DNA from: Candidatus Hydrogenisulfobacillus filiaventi
GTDB taxonomy: Bacteria > Bacillota > Sulfobacillia > Sulfobacillales > R501
Direction of reading: 5' to 3'
Assembly (NCBI GenBank): GCA_902809825.1
Contig: LR778114.1
Coordinates: 496,001 to 560,000 of the forward strand
Length of the DNA stretch: 64,000 nt
Shown here: one piece after another, positions 8,870 to 17,724 of the stretch
Layout: the number at the start of each line of letters is the position of its first letter
Position numbering within the stretch: position 1 is the stretch's first letter
Notes under the pieces: model-generated
Database searches by the model: none
Seen by the model: only the letters and a program-made list of their open reading frames with translations
What the model was told of the DNA's origin: nothing
Translations under genes and position numbers: made by a program

Positions 8870-8897
8870 GGCTGTGTCCGGGGGCCCTGGCAAGGAC

Positions 8898-9299
8898 TTA
8901 AAAGTTCATCACCGGCTGGCCTTCACTTTGGGCCAGGAAGCCCGCCACGCCCAGGGCGTCATCGAAGATGCCCTCCTGGAAGTCGTCCAGCTTCCAGCCG
9001 TAGAGGTCCATGACCAGCGAGCAGGCGTAGATGTGGACGTCCCCCATCTCCTTGGCTTGGCGCAAGAGGGTCAGGTAGTCGTCGCTCTTCTCCTTGATGC
9101 GGGTGGCCACCGGGCTCATCTGCACCTGGGCGGCCACCTGGGGGTCCTTATGAAACGCCGGCAGGGCGTCCATGGAGACGAAAATGCGTACGGTCTTGCC
9201 GTAGCTGGCCGACATCATGGAGACCAGGGCGGCGGCCTCCAGCTTGCTGAATTCGCCGGACAGCATGAGGATGTTGAGCGCCTCGGTGTTTTCCGCCAT
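8898..9299 (-). CDS. DsrE/DsrF-like family protein
   Basis: A 133-residue cytoplasmic protein of the DsrE/DsrF/DrsH-like fold: LNILMLSGEFSKLEAA, KTVRIFVSMDALPAF, then VHIYACSLVMDLYG with Cys in the position used for persulfide carriage in DsrE-like proteins. Relatives move sulfane sulfur during sulfur oxidation or tRNA thiolation, or are of unknown role. The ATG at 9299 follows GGGGAGGG. It has its own promoter (9410-9438) and runs against the flanking flagellar genes. The substrate cannot be told from sequence. Confidence 0.85.
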   Translation of the reverse strand: MAENTEALNILMLSGEFSKLEAAALVSMMSASYGKTVRIFVSMDALPAFHKDPQVAAQVQMSPVATRIKEKSDDYLTLLRQAKEMGDVHIYACSLVMDLYGWKLDDFQEGIFDDALGVAGFLAQSEGQPVMNF

Positions 9300-9409
9300 C
9301 AGGAACCCTCCCCTTGTCAGGTTGCGACGGGTGGTGGATGCGGACACCGGAGCGGGTGGGATCTCCCGGCCGCTTCCGGACGGCGGGCGCGGGACCTGCC
9401 GTCCGGTCC

Positions 9410-9438
9410 AGTATAGGCTGGTAAATGAGACAGGGCAA
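9410..9438 (-). promoter_or_regulatory. Sigma-A-type promoter of the dsrE-like gene
   Basis: Reading the minus strand: TTGCCC (-35, 9433-9438), 17-base spacer, TATACT (-10, 9410-9415). It lies about 110 bases before the start codon, leaving a GC-rich leader. Confidence 0.7.
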
Positions 9439-9507
9439 TAAGACCGGAGCGGTACAGCCGCCATAGCCCGAAAGCCTCATCCGGCGGACGCCGCGGCGGC
9501 AATTTCC

Positions 9508-9520
9508 CCTAAAAATTAGG
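9508..9520. promoter_or_regulatory. AT-rich palindrome upstream of fliO
   Basis: CCTAA-AAA-TTAGG is a perfect 13-base palindrome in an otherwise GC-rich gap, 45 bases before the fliO start and between divergent dsrE-like and fliO genes. It could be an operator or part of the fliO promoter region; AATAAT at 9540-9545 could act as a -10. No matching regulator is known. Confidence 0.35.
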
Positions 9521-9564
9521 TCCCGGCGGCCCGCTTTCCAATAATGGTGCCGGGGAGGGATTGC

Positions 9565-9954
9565 GTGCACGGGTCGCTGCCCTTGTTGCTCAATTTTCTT
9601 TGGGCCATGGCCCTGGTGGTGGCCCTGGCGGTGGTGGCGGTGCGGCTCCTGAAGCGTCTGGGCTGGGGCCGGTCCAGCCCCGGCCGCCACGTGGAGCAGC
9701 TGGATTACCTGGCCCTGGGGCCCAAGCGGGGGATTGCGGTGGTGCAGGTGTTCGACAAGACCCTCTGCCTGGGCATCACCGACAATCAGGTAACGCTGCT
9801 CACCGAACTAGAGCTCAGTCCCCAGGTGCTGGCTGAGGTCCGCAACGGCGGGCCGGTGCCGGTCTGGAGCGAGACCCGCGCCCCCGGAGTGGAGTTCGGG
9901 GCCGAGATCCTGCGGCAGCTGCGCAAGGGGGCCGGCCATGGGACGGGTCGGTAG
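9565..9954 (+). CDS. fliO: Flagellar biosynthesis protein FliO-like
   Basis: A 129-residue protein with one N-terminal membrane helix (LLLNFLWAMALVVALAVVAV) followed by a basic stretch and the typical FliO beta part (DYLALGPKRGIAVVQVFDKTL, LGITDNQVTLL). FliO helps assemble the FliP export-gate ring. The GTG at 9565 is preferred over an ATG at 9544 because GGGGAGGG lies just before it. It overlaps fliP by 17 bases. Family conservation is low but position before fliP is decisive. Confidence 0.85.
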   Translation: MHGSLPLLLNFLWAMALVVALAVVAVRLLKRLGWGRSSPGRHVEQLDYLALGPKRGIAVVQVFDKTLCLGITDNQVTLLTELELSPQVLAEVRNGGPVPVWSETRAPGVEFGAEILRQLRKGAGHGTGR

Positions 9955-10702
9955 ACGTCTGGGGGTGGCCGCAGGCCTGGGCCTGACCGGCGGTCTGGTG
10001 CTGACGGCCCCGGTGCAGGCGGCGGGCGGGCTGCCCTCCATCACCATCAATCCCGGCAGCGCGGCGGGACCCAGCGCGACCATCGAGGTGCTGGCGCTGC
10101 TGACCCTGCTGTCTTTCCTGCCCGCCATCCTGCTGACCATGACCGCCTTCACGCGGGTGGTCACGGTGCTGGCGTTTGTGCGCAGCGCCCTCGGCCTGCA
10201 GCAGACGCCGCCCAATCAGGTGCTGATCGGGCTGGCCCTGTTCCTGACCCTGTTCATCATGGCGCCCACCCTGTCCGCCATCGACCATCAGGCGCTGGTT
10301 CCCTACCTGCACGGGGAGCTCAGCCTGGGCCAGGCGGGGCTGCGGGCCCTGGGGCCGCTCCGGCTGTTTATGTACCGGCAGACCCGGCCGTCGGACCTGG
10401 CGCTGTTTTTGCGCTTGGACCACGTGCCGCCCCCGCATGGCCTCAGCCAGGTGCCGACGGTGGCCTTGATCCCGGCCTTCATCATTTCCGAGCTCAAGAC
10501 CGCCTTTGAGATCGGGGCGTACATCTACCTGCCCTTTGTGATCGTCGACCTGGTGGTCTCCACCGTGCTGATGTCGATGGGGATGCTGATGGTGCCGCCC
10601 ACCCTCATCTCCCTGCCGCTGAAGCTGCTGCTGTTCGTCCTAGCCAATGGCTGGAACCTGGTGGTGCAGTCGCTGGTGCTGTCCTTCCGTCCCCTGCATT
10701 GA
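9938..10702 (+). CDS. fliP: Flagellar export gate protein FliP
   Basis: A 254-residue inner membrane protein with a cleavable signal (residues 1-29, ending VQA-AGG), as known for FliP. Family signatures are present: LTLLSFLPAILLTMTAFTR, ALGLQQTPPNQVLIGLALFLT, and the C-terminal MSMGMLMVPPTLISLPLK and NGWNLVVQSL. FliP pentamers form the core of the export pore with FliQ and FliR. It is followed 29 bases later by fliQ. Confidence 0.97.
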   Translation: MGRVGRRLGVAAGLGLTGGLVLTAPVQAAGGLPSITINPGSAAGPSATIEVLALLTLLSFLPAILLTMTAFTRVVTVLAFVRSALGLQQTPPNQVLIGLALFLTLFIMAPTLSAIDHQALVPYLHGELSLGQAGLRALGPLRLFMYRQTRPSDLALFLRLDHVPPPHGLSQVPTVALIPAFIISELKTAFEIGAYIYLPFVIVDLVVSTVLMSMGMLMVPPTLISLPLKLLLFVLANGWNLVVQSLVLSFRPLH

Positions 10703-10731
10703 CGGGACGGGACGGGGAAGGAGGGAAAGGC

Positions 10732-11004
10732 ATGCTGGACCAGGCCCTGGCCTTGAGCCAGGAGGCCATGGTGACGGCGGGGGTGGTCATCCTGCCCCTG
10801 CTGCTGGCAGCGCTGCTGGTCGGGCTGCTGGTGGGCCTGTTTCAGGCCACCACCCAGATTCAGGAGCTGACCCTCTCCTTCCTGCCCAAGCTGATTGCCA
10901 TGGGCATCATCCTCTACCTGGCCGGCCCCTGGTTCCTGCGGGTGCTGGTCGGCTTCGCGGCTCACGACCTGGGGGGCTTCTGGCGGGTGGCGTACCTGCC
11001 ATGA
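10732..11004 (+). CDS. fliQ: Flagellar export gate protein FliQ
   Basis: A 90-residue protein with two membrane hairpin helices separated by the conserved loop FQATTQIQELTLSFLPK. The length is exactly that expected for FliQ. The ATG at 10732 is chosen because GGAAGGAGGGAAAGG precedes it. FliQ packs around the FliP/FliR core of the export gate. Confidence 0.96.
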   Translation: MLDQALALSQEAMVTAGVVILPLLLAALLVGLLVGLFQATTQIQELTLSFLPKLIAMGIILYLAGPWFLRVLVGFAAHDLGGFWRVAYLP

Positions 11005-11026
11005 GCGGCGGGAGAGGGGGAGGGAC

Positions 11027-11806
11027 ATGACCCTCACCATCGGGCTAGAGGGCTATGTCAGCAGTTTCCTGCTGGTGTTCGCGCGCCTGTGGGGCTTCCT
11101 GCTGGTGGCCCCTGTGAGCGGTAGCCTGCTCATCACTCAGCCGGTGCGGGTGGCCCTGGCCGCCCTGCTGGCCTTCGCCCTCCTGCCTGCCGCCGCCCCC
11201 CACCTGGTTAACCCCCCCTGGGGGCTGCTGCCGTTGGGGATCGGCCTTCAGTTCGCCCTGGGGGTGATGCTGGGGCTGGTGCTGGCGGTCTTCTGGAGCG
11301 CCTTCGCCATGGCCGGGCAGCTGGTGACCTATCAGCTGGGCATCGGCCTCGTGACCCCCGCCCGGCCCTCCCTGCTGGCGGCGGGGTCGGTGCTGGGCGA
11401 ATTTCAGTCCCTGCTGGCCCTACTGGTGTTTGTAGCCAGCGGAGGGCTGGAGCTGGGCGTGGTGGCCTTGGCGCGCAGCTTCCAGGCGCTGCCGCTCACG
11501 GCCGCCGGCATCCCCGCCCATGCTGTCGGCTTCCTGGAGGGGCTCATGACCACGGCGTTGGCCATGAGCCTCCTGCTGGGCGCGCCGATGCTGCTTGCGG
11601 GGCTGGTGGTGGACCTCTCCACCGGCATCCTGGCCCGGGCCTTCCCCCAGCTCAACGCCTATTTCCTGGCCCTGCCGGTCGGGGTCGGGGTGGTGCTGGC
11701 GGTCTGGATGGCCACCTTGCCCCTCTTCTTCACCGTCAGCGGTAACGTATGGCACCTGGCCTGGACGGCGGTAAGTCGCCTGTTGGCCATCTGGCAGGGG
11801 AGGTGA
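11027..11806 (+). CDS. fliR: Flagellar export gate protein FliR
   Basis: A 259-residue protein with about six membrane segments. FARLWGFLLVAPVSG near the N-terminus and the helices around LGVMLGLVLAVFWSAF and LLGAPMLLAGLVVDL match FliR. The ATG at 11027 is preceded by GGGGGAGGG; the longer open frame upstream overlaps fliQ and is rejected. FliR completes the FliP5-FliQ4-FliR1 gate and contacts FlhB, encoded next. Confidence 0.95.
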   Translation: MTLTIGLEGYVSSFLLVFARLWGFLLVAPVSGSLLITQPVRVALAALLAFALLPAAAPHLVNPPWGLLPLGIGLQFALGVMLGLVLAVFWSAFAMAGQLVTYQLGIGLVTPARPSLLAAGSVLGEFQSLLALLVFVASGGLELGVVALARSFQALPLTAAGIPAHAVGFLEGLMTTALAMSLLLGAPMLLAGLVVDLSTGILARAFPQLNAYFLALPVGVGVVLAVWMATLPLFFTVSGNVWHLAWTAVSRLLAIWQGR

Positions 11807-11810
11807 GGCG

Positions 11811-12887
11811 GTGGCGACCGGAGGGGAACGCACCCAGCAGCCCACCCGGCGGCGCCTGGAGCGGGCGCGCCGGGAGGGACGGGCGGGATGGCGCAGTCCC
11901 GACCTGCAGGGGGCGGCGGGGCTGCTGGCCGCCTTTGCCGGCCTGGGCCTCTACGGCGCTTACGCCGGGCCCCGCTTGGCGGCCCTCTTCCGCCTCGAGC
12001 TGGTCGGGGCGGCCTCCCCGGCCCGGGGGGCGGACTGGGGCACGGCCATCCGGGAGGCGGGACAGGTCCTGGCGGCGGTTGCGGCCCCCTTCGTCCTGGC
12101 CCTGCTGGTGCTGGGGGTGGGTTTGGCGGCGGCGCAGGGGGGACTTCGCTTCAGCCTCAAGGCGGCCGCCCCCGACTGGAGTCGGGTCGATCCCGTCCGC
12201 GGCCTGGCGCGGCTCTTTTCCCTGGCCACCCTATGGGAGCTGGGCAAGGGCCTGCTCAAGCTGGGGGCAGTGGGGGCGGTGGTGGGCATCACCATCGCGC
12301 GCCAGCTGGCGGCCTACCCGGCCCTGGTGGCGATGCCGGTGGGGCAGGCGCTGGCTCAGGGCGCCATCTGGCTCAAGACGGTCCTGGTACGGGGTGCGGC
12401 CGCCTACCTGGCGGTGGCCCTGGTCGACGCCGGGGTACAGTACCGCCGCCACCGCCAGAGCCTGATGATGACAGTCCAGGAAGTGCGGGAGGAGTTCAAG
12501 GAGACGGAGGGCGACCCCCGCCTCAAAAGCCGGCGCCGGGAGCTGGCGCGCCGCTTTCTGAAGGCCGGCCTGCACCGGGTGGCGGACGCCAGCGTGGTCA
12601 TCACCAACCCCACCCATCTGGCGGTGGCCCTGCAATGGGATGCTGCGGTCATGGTGGCGCCCACCGTGGTGGCCAAAGGGCAGGATGAGATGGCGCTCCT
12701 CATCCGCCGGGAGGCGGTGGCGCACGGGGTGCCGGTGGTGGAGGACCCGCCCCTGGCCCGGGCCCTCTATCCCGTGCCGCTGGGGATGCCCATCCCGGCC
12801 GAGCATTACCGGGCGGTGGCGGCGGTGCTGGCCTTCCTGATCCGCCGGGGGCGGCCTGAAGCGGAAGGAGGATCGGCATGGACCTGA
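11811..12887 (+). CDS. flhB: Flagellar export switch protein FlhB
   Basis: A 358-residue protein with four membrane helices and a cytoplasmic domain carrying the autocleavage motif NPTH (266-269). Cleavage there lets FlhB switch from rod/hook to filament export with FliK. The conserved VKEEFKETEGDP-like segment is present as VREEFKETEGDP (225-236). The GTG at 11811 follows GGGGAGGTGAG. It overlaps flhA by 10 bases. Confidence 0.97.
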   Translation: MATGGERTQQPTRRRLERARREGRAGWRSPDLQGAAGLLAAFAGLGLYGAYAGPRLAALFRLELVGAASPARGADWGTAIREAGQVLAAVAAPFVLALLVLGVGLAAAQGGLRFSLKAAAPDWSRVDPVRGLARLFSLATLWELGKGLLKLGAVGAVVGITIARQLAAYPALVAMPVGQALAQGAIWLKTVLVRGAAAYLAVALVDAGVQYRRHRQSLMMTVQEVREEFKETEGDPRLKSRRRELARRFLKAGLHRVADASVVITNPTHLAVALQWDAAVMVAPTVVAKGQDEMALLIRREAVAHGVPVVEDPPLARALYPVPLGMPIPAEHYRAVAAVLAFLIRRGRPEAEGGSAWT

Positions 12888-14914
12888 GCCGGGCCATGTT
12901 CCGCGAGGCCATGATCCCCATGGCCGCAGTGGTGGCGGTGCTGATGCTGGTCATCCCGGTACCGGCCGGGGTGCTCGACTTCTTCCTGGTGGCCAACATC
13001 GGGCTGGCCATCGGCGTGCTGGTCACCACCCTGTTCATCCGGCAGGTGCTGGACTTCTCCGCCTTCCCCTCCCTGCTGCTGCTGGCCACCCTCTTCCGCC
13101 TGGCGCTGGAGGTGACCGCCACCCGCCTCATCCTGGTCCAGGCGGACGCGGGGGCGGTCATCGCCCGCTTCGGGCAGCTGGTGGTGGGGTCTAATGTGGT
13201 GGTGGGCATCATCATCTTCACCATCCTGGTCGTCATCCAGTACCTGGTGATTACCCGGGGTGCAGAGCGGGTGTCGGAGGTGGCGGCGCGCTTCACCCTG
13301 GACGCCATGCCCGGCAAGCAGATGGCCATCGACCAGGAGCTCAACGCCGGCCTCATCCGCGAGGAGGAAGCCCGGCGCCGCCGGCAGGAGGTGGAGCGGG
13401 AGGCGGACTTCTACGGGGCCATGGACGGGGCCTCCAAGTTCGTGCGCGGCGACGCGGTGGCCGGCATCATCATCGTGCTGGTCAACATCATCGGCGGCCT
13501 CATCATCGGCCTGGCCGAACGCCACATGAGCCTGGGCCAGGCCGCCAGCACCTACACCATCCTGACGGTGGGCGAGGGGCTGACCACCCAGATCCCCGCC
13601 CTGCTGCTCTCCACCGCCACCGGGCTGGTGGTCACCCGCTCCGGCCTGGCCGGCCCGCTGGGCCAGGACCTGTGGACCCAGATGACCGGTATCCCCCGTG
13701 TGCTCTACATCGTGGCCATCGTCCTCTTCCTGATGGCCCTGCTGGGCCTGCCGCCCCTGGTGCCCATCCTGCTGGGGGCGGGGGCCTGGTACGGGGGCTG
13801 GCGCCTGGAACAGGCCCAGAAGGCGGAGGCGGAGCGCCAGGCCCGCCAGGAGGCGCAGCAGCGGGCGGACGCGGTCCGCAGCCCGGAGGCGGCCCTCAAC
13901 CTACTGGGGGTCGACACCATCGAACTGGAGGTGGGCGTGGGCCTGGTGCCGCTGGTGGGGGGCCAGGCCGGCAAGGAGCTGCGCGACCGCATCGCCGCCC
14001 TGCGCCAGAAGATGGTCGCGGAACTGGGGCTGGTCATCCCCGCGGTGCGGGTGCGGGACAACGTCGACCTCGGCCTCAACGCCTACCGCATCCGCATCCG
14101 GGGGGCGGAGGTGGCGGCGGGGGAGGTGCGGCCCGACCGCCTCCTGGCCATGGGATCCCATGACCCCGGCATCGAGGGGGAGCAGCCCACCCGCGACCCG
14201 GTGTTCGGGGTGACCGCGTGGTGGATCCGGCCGGATGCGCGGGACCGCGCCGAGCTGGCAGGGGCCACCGTCATCGACCCCGGCACGGTCCTGGTCACGC
14301 ACCTGGCCGAGGTGGTCCGGCGCCATGCCTGGGAGATCCTGGGCCGGCAGGATGTCAAGCAGCTCATCGACCACGTGCGGCGCACCCACCCGGTGGTGGT
14401 ACAAGAGCTCATCCCTGACCTGCTCAGCCTGGGCGAAGTGCAGCGGGTGCTGGCCAACCTCTTGCGGGAGCGGGTCTCCATCCGCGACCTGCCCAGCATC
14501 CTGGAGGCGCTGGCCGACCGTGCCCGCCAGACCCGGGACGTGGAGGCCCTGACCGAGGCGGTGCGCCAGGCCATCGGCCGCAGCATCGCCCGCCCCTTCG
14601 TGCGCGGGGGGACCCTGACCGCCCTGGTGCTGGGGCCGGAGGCGGAGCGGGTGATCGCGGCCGGCATCGAGCACACCGACGCCGGCAGTTACCTCAACCT
14701 CGACCCCGCTGCCGCCCAACGCCTGCTGAGCCAGCTGCAGGCCGGCCTGGCCAAGCTGCCGCCGGGCCTGCCGCCGGTGGTGTTGTGTTCCCCTACGGTA
14801 CGGTTCTACCTGAAGCGGCTCACCGAACGGGTGGCCCCGGATCTCACGGTGTTGTCCTACGCCGAACTCAGTCCGGACATCGCGGTCAAGACCATTGGGG
14901 TGATTGAGGGATGA
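12878..14914 (+). CDS. flhA: Flagellar export apparatus protein FlhA
   Basis: A 678-residue protein with eight N-terminal membrane segments and a large cytoplasmic domain that forms the nonameric export ring. The FHIPEP signature is intact (SEVAARFTLDAMPGKQMAID near residues 130-150), as are MDGASKFVRGDA and TVGEGLTTQIPALLLS. The ATG follows GGAAGGAGG. It overlaps flhB upstream and flhF downstream (ATGA), so translation of the three is coupled. Confidence 0.98.
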   Translation: MDLSRAMFREAMIPMAAVVAVLMLVIPVPAGVLDFFLVANIGLAIGVLVTTLFIRQVLDFSAFPSLLLLATLFRLALEVTATRLILVQADAGAVIARFGQLVVGSNVVVGIIIFTILVVIQYLVITRGAERVSEVAARFTLDAMPGKQMAIDQELNAGLIREEEARRRRQEVEREADFYGAMDGASKFVRGDAVAGIIIVLVNIIGGLIIGLAERHMSLGQAASTYTILTVGEGLTTQIPALLLSTATGLVVTRSGLAGPLGQDLWTQMTGIPRVLYIVAIVLFLMALLGLPPLVPILLGAGAWYGGWRLEQAQKAEAERQARQEAQQRADAVRSPEAALNLLGVDTIELEVGVGLVPLVGGQAGKELRDRIAALRQKMVAELGLVIPAVRVRDNVDLGLNAYRIRIRGAEVAAGEVRPDRLLAMGSHDPGIEGEQPTRDPVFGVTAWWIRPDARDRAELAGATVIDPGTVLVTHLAEVVRRHAWEILGRQDVKQLIDHVRRTHPVVVQELIPDLLSLGEVQRVLANLLRERVSIRDLPSILEALADRARQTRDVEALTEAVRQAIGRSIARPFVRGGTLTALVLGPEAERVIAAGIEHTDAGSYLNLDPAAAQRLLSQLQAGLAKLPPGLPPVVLCSPTVRFYLKRLTERVAPDLTVLSYAELSPDIAVKTIGVIEG

Positions 14915-16029
14915 TCGTCAAGCGTTTCGTGGGCCGGGACGCCCGGGAGGCCCTGGCCCTGGCCAAGTTGGAGCTGGGGGAGGACGCCATCGTCATCTCC
15001 TCCGGCACCGCGCGTCAGACCTGGTGGCGGTTCTGGGAGACCGGTTACCAGGTGCTGGTGGCAGTGGACGACCAACGCCCACCGGCTCCGGCCGAGGCGG
15101 CCGCCACCGCGGCGCCCGTGGTGTCCCCGCCCGCGCCGGCGGGCCCCCCGCCGCCGGCGGAGGCGCCACCCCTGCCCTGGGACGAGATGCTGCGCCTGCT
15201 GCGAGGCCTGGACGGGCGCCTCGCGGGCCTGGAGGGGCAGCCGCGGGGGGCACGGGGGGAGGGCTACCGCCTTCTGCGCGCGCGGGGCCTGGAGGAGGAT
15301 TGGGCGCGGACCCTGGCCGCGGTCCTGCCGGAAGACCGCGAGCTGGCTCCGGGCGTGGTCCGGCGCCAGCTGGAGCAGGAACTGGCCCGCCGCCTGGGCC
15401 CGCCCCAGCTGCTGCCGGCCCAGGGCCCGGTGGTGGCCGTCTTCGTGGGACCCACCGGGGCGGGCAAAACCACCACCATCGCCAAGCTGGCCGCCTACTT
15501 CCGCCTCACCCAGCAGAAGGAGGTGCTGCTGGTGACCGCAGATACCTTCCGGGCCGGGGCCACCGAGCAACTCAAGACCTTCGGCAGCCTGCTGGCGGTA
15601 CCGGTGGAGGTGGTGATGCGGCCGCAGGAGCTGGCCGCCCGCCTGGCGCAGGGGGTGCCGGAGGTGGTGCTGGTAGATACCGCCGGCCACTCCCCCCGCC
15701 ATGCCATGCACATGGCCGAGACCCGGGCCTGGCTAGAGGCGGCCCGTCCCACCCATCTGCTCCTGACCGTGCCTGCCACCATGCGCAGCGAGGAAGTGGT
15801 GGCGGCGGGCCGGGCCTTCACCGGCGGACGGCCGGCGGCGGTGGTGCTGACCAAGGTGGACGAGGCCGCCAGCCTGGGGGCCGCCCTGGGCGGGGTGCTG
15901 GAGCTGGGCTGGCCGTTGGCCTACCTGACCGACGGGCAGCAGGTGCCGGAGGACATCGAGGCGGCGCTGGCCGACACCGTGGCCGGGCGCCTGTTCGCCG
16001 AAGAAGGGGAGAGCCGCCATGACGGCTAA
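14911..16029 (+). CDS. flhF: SRP-type GTPase FlhF
   Basis: A 372-residue SRP-family GTPase that sets flagellar position and number with FlhG. The N-terminal B domain (MIVKRFVGRDAREALALAK) is joined by a Pro/Ala-rich linker (55-90) to the NG domain. P-loop GPTGAGKTT is at 180-188, DTFRAGATEQLK at 211-222, DTAG at 256-259, and TKVDEA near 315. It overlaps flhA and flhG. Confidence 0.97.
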   Translation: MIVKRFVGRDAREALALAKLELGEDAIVISSGTARQTWWRFWETGYQVLVAVDDQRPPAPAEAAATAAPVVSPPAPAGPPPPAEAPPLPWDEMLRLLRGLDGRLAGLEGQPRGARGEGYRLLRARGLEEDWARTLAAVLPEDRELAPGVVRRQLEQELARRLGPPQLLPAQGPVVAVFVGPTGAGKTTTIAKLAAYFRLTQQKEVLLVTADTFRAGATEQLKTFGSLLAVPVEVVMRPQELAARLAQGVPEVVLVDTAGHSPRHAMHMAETRAWLEAARPTHLLLTVPATMRSEEVVAAGRAFTGGRPAAVVLTKVDEAASLGAALGGVLELGWPLAYLTDGQQVPEDIEAALADTVAGRLFAEEGESRHDG

Positions 16030-16951
16030 ACAGGCCGATCACCTCCGGGGCTGGATCGAGGCCCAAGGGGGACGCATCCGCGAGCAGATCCGGCAGGGCG
16101 GGTCCAGCGGGGCCCGGGTCCTGGCCATCACCTCCGGCAAGGGGGGCGTGGGCAAGACCACCCTGGCCGTGAACCTGGCCCTCGACCTGGTGCTGAAGGG
16201 CGAACGGGTGATCCTGCTGGACGCCGACCTCGGGCTGGCCAACGTTAACATCCTGCTCGGGATCGAGCCCCGCCATACCCTGTGGGACGTGGTGGAGGGC
16301 AGCCGGGGGCTGGCGGACATCGTGGAGCCGGGGCCCTACGGGCTCAAGCTGGTGCCCGGCGCCTCCGGCTTGGCGGCCTTGGCCCGCCTGGATCCCCCGA
16401 CGCTGGATGCCCTGGTCTCGGGTTTCCGGGAGCTCGATCGGGCCTGCGATTGGCTGATCGCCGACACCGGAGCGGGCATCGCCCCCGGCGTGCTGGCCTT
16501 CTCCCTGGCCGCCGATGCGGTGCTGGTGGTTACCCAGCCGGAGCCCACCGCCCTCACCGACGCTTATGGCCTCATCAAGGCGTTGTGGGCGGAAGGGTAC
16601 ACCGGTGCCGTGCAGCTGGTGGTCAACCGGGTGCGCAACGAGCGGCAGGGCCTGGAGGTGGCGGGGCGGCTCAAGGAGCTGGCGCGGCGGGCCCTGGGGG
16701 TGGAGGTGACCCCGGTGGGGGTGGTGCGCGATGACCCGGCGGTGCATCACGCCCTCATGCGGCAGGCCGCCTTCATCGACCATCAGCCACCCGGCCCGGC
16801 CGCCCAGGACATCCACCGGCTGGGGGATCAGCTGTTGGGCCGTGCCCGCCCGGCCGGCGGCGGGGGGATCCGGGGGTTTATGGCCCGCATGTTCGACCGT
16901 TATCGCGCCCTGGCAGCGGAGGACGTGCCATCGTCCGGCGAGGGCGGCTAA
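16019..16951 (+). CDS. flhG: MinD-like ATPase FlhG (YlxH)
   Basis: A 310-residue MinD/ParA-family ATPase. The deviant Walker A is SGKGGVGKTT (39-48), followed by LLDADLGLANVNILLG. The N-terminal helix has an FlhF-activating segment (residues 1-20, including Gln 16). The C-terminal amphipathic region (GIRGFMARMFDRYRAL) fits a membrane-targeting helix. FlhG stimulates FlhF GTPase and limits flagellar number. The ATG at 16019 overlaps the flhF end. Confidence 0.95.
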   Translation: MTAKQADHLRGWIEAQGGRIREQIRQGGSSGARVLAITSGKGGVGKTTLAVNLALDLVLKGERVILLDADLGLANVNILLGIEPRHTLWDVVEGSRGLADIVEPGPYGLKLVPGASGLAALARLDPPTLDALVSGFRELDRACDWLIADTGAGIAPGVLAFSLAADAVLVVTQPEPTALTDAYGLIKALWAEGYTGAVQLVVNRVRNERQGLEVAGRLKELARRALGVEVTPVGVVRDDPAVHHALMRQAAFIDHQPPGPAAQDIHRLGDQLLGRARPAGGGGIRGFMARMFDRYRALAAEDVPSSGEGG

Positions 16952-16973
16952 CAGGCCCGGAGGGAGGTCATCC

Positions 16974-17696
16974 ATGGACGCCTTGTATACGGCGGCGGCG
17001 GGACTGAAGGCCCAGACTGCCAACCTCAATCTGGCGGCGGCGGACCTGGCCGATCGCGCCAGCCTCGGCTATCTGGCGGCGGTGCCGGAGGACATCGCCT
17101 ATCCGGTCGTCACCATCGTGCGCGCGGGACGGCAGCCGGCAGTGGTGGGCACGGCCGTGGCCACGGGGGTGGCGGCCGCCACTCGTTATAGCCTCGCCCC
17201 TTCGGCAGTGGAGAGCACCGGCGTGGCCACCGACTTGGCGGTGAGCGGCCCCGGCTTCTTTGCCGTGCGAACCCCCCAGGGGGTGGCCTGGACCCGGGAC
17301 GGCCGGTTCCATCGCACCCCGGCCGGCTGGCTGGCCGACGCTCAGGGCTACCCGGTCCTCACCACCGCCGGCACGCCCCTGGTGGTCGGCCAGGCGCCGT
17401 TCACGGTGAGCGCCGACGGCACAGTGGAGGCCGGCGGCCAGATCCTGGGCCGGTTGGCGTTGGCCGACCTCGCCCCCCAGGGGCTGACCAGCCTGGGCCA
17501 GGGGCTCTACCGGGGCACCCCGCTGCCCTTCACCGGTGAGGTGCTGCAGGGGGCGGTGGACGGCTCCAATGTCCCCGTGACCGCCACCATCAGCCGCCTC
17601 CTCAGCGCCCAGGCGGCCTATCAGGCGCTGGCCGGACTGGTGAATGAGGAGTCGCAGCGCCTGGGGGAGGCGGCCGGCCTGGCGGTGCTGCCCTAA
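16974..17696 (+). CDS. flhO: Flagellar basal-body rod protein FlhO (FlgF/FlgG family)
   Basis: A 240-residue rod-family protein: MDALYTAAAGLKAQTANLN at the N-terminus, VSGPGFFAVRTPQG and WTRDGRFHRTPAGWL in the middle, and the C-terminal LLSAQAAYQALAGLVNEES helix. The usual N-terminal NIANxxTPG motif is divergent (DLADRASLGYL). Two rod genes after flhG correspond to flhO/flhP of Bacillus. The ATG at 16974 follows GGAGGGAGG. Which of the two is distal rod and which proximal is inferred only from order. Confidence 0.85.
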   Translation: MDALYTAAAGLKAQTANLNLAAADLADRASLGYLAAVPEDIAYPVVTIVRAGRQPAVVGTAVATGVAAATRYSLAPSAVESTGVATDLAVSGPGFFAVRTPQGVAWTRDGRFHRTPAGWLADAQGYPVLTTAGTPLVVGQAPFTVSADGTVEAGGQILGRLALADLAPQGLTSLGQGLYRGTPLPFTGEVLQGAVDGSNVPVTATISRLLSAQAAYQALAGLVNEESQRLGEAAGLAVLP

Positions 17697-17724
17697 GATG
17701 GGCCCGGAACAGGAGGAATCGGAG

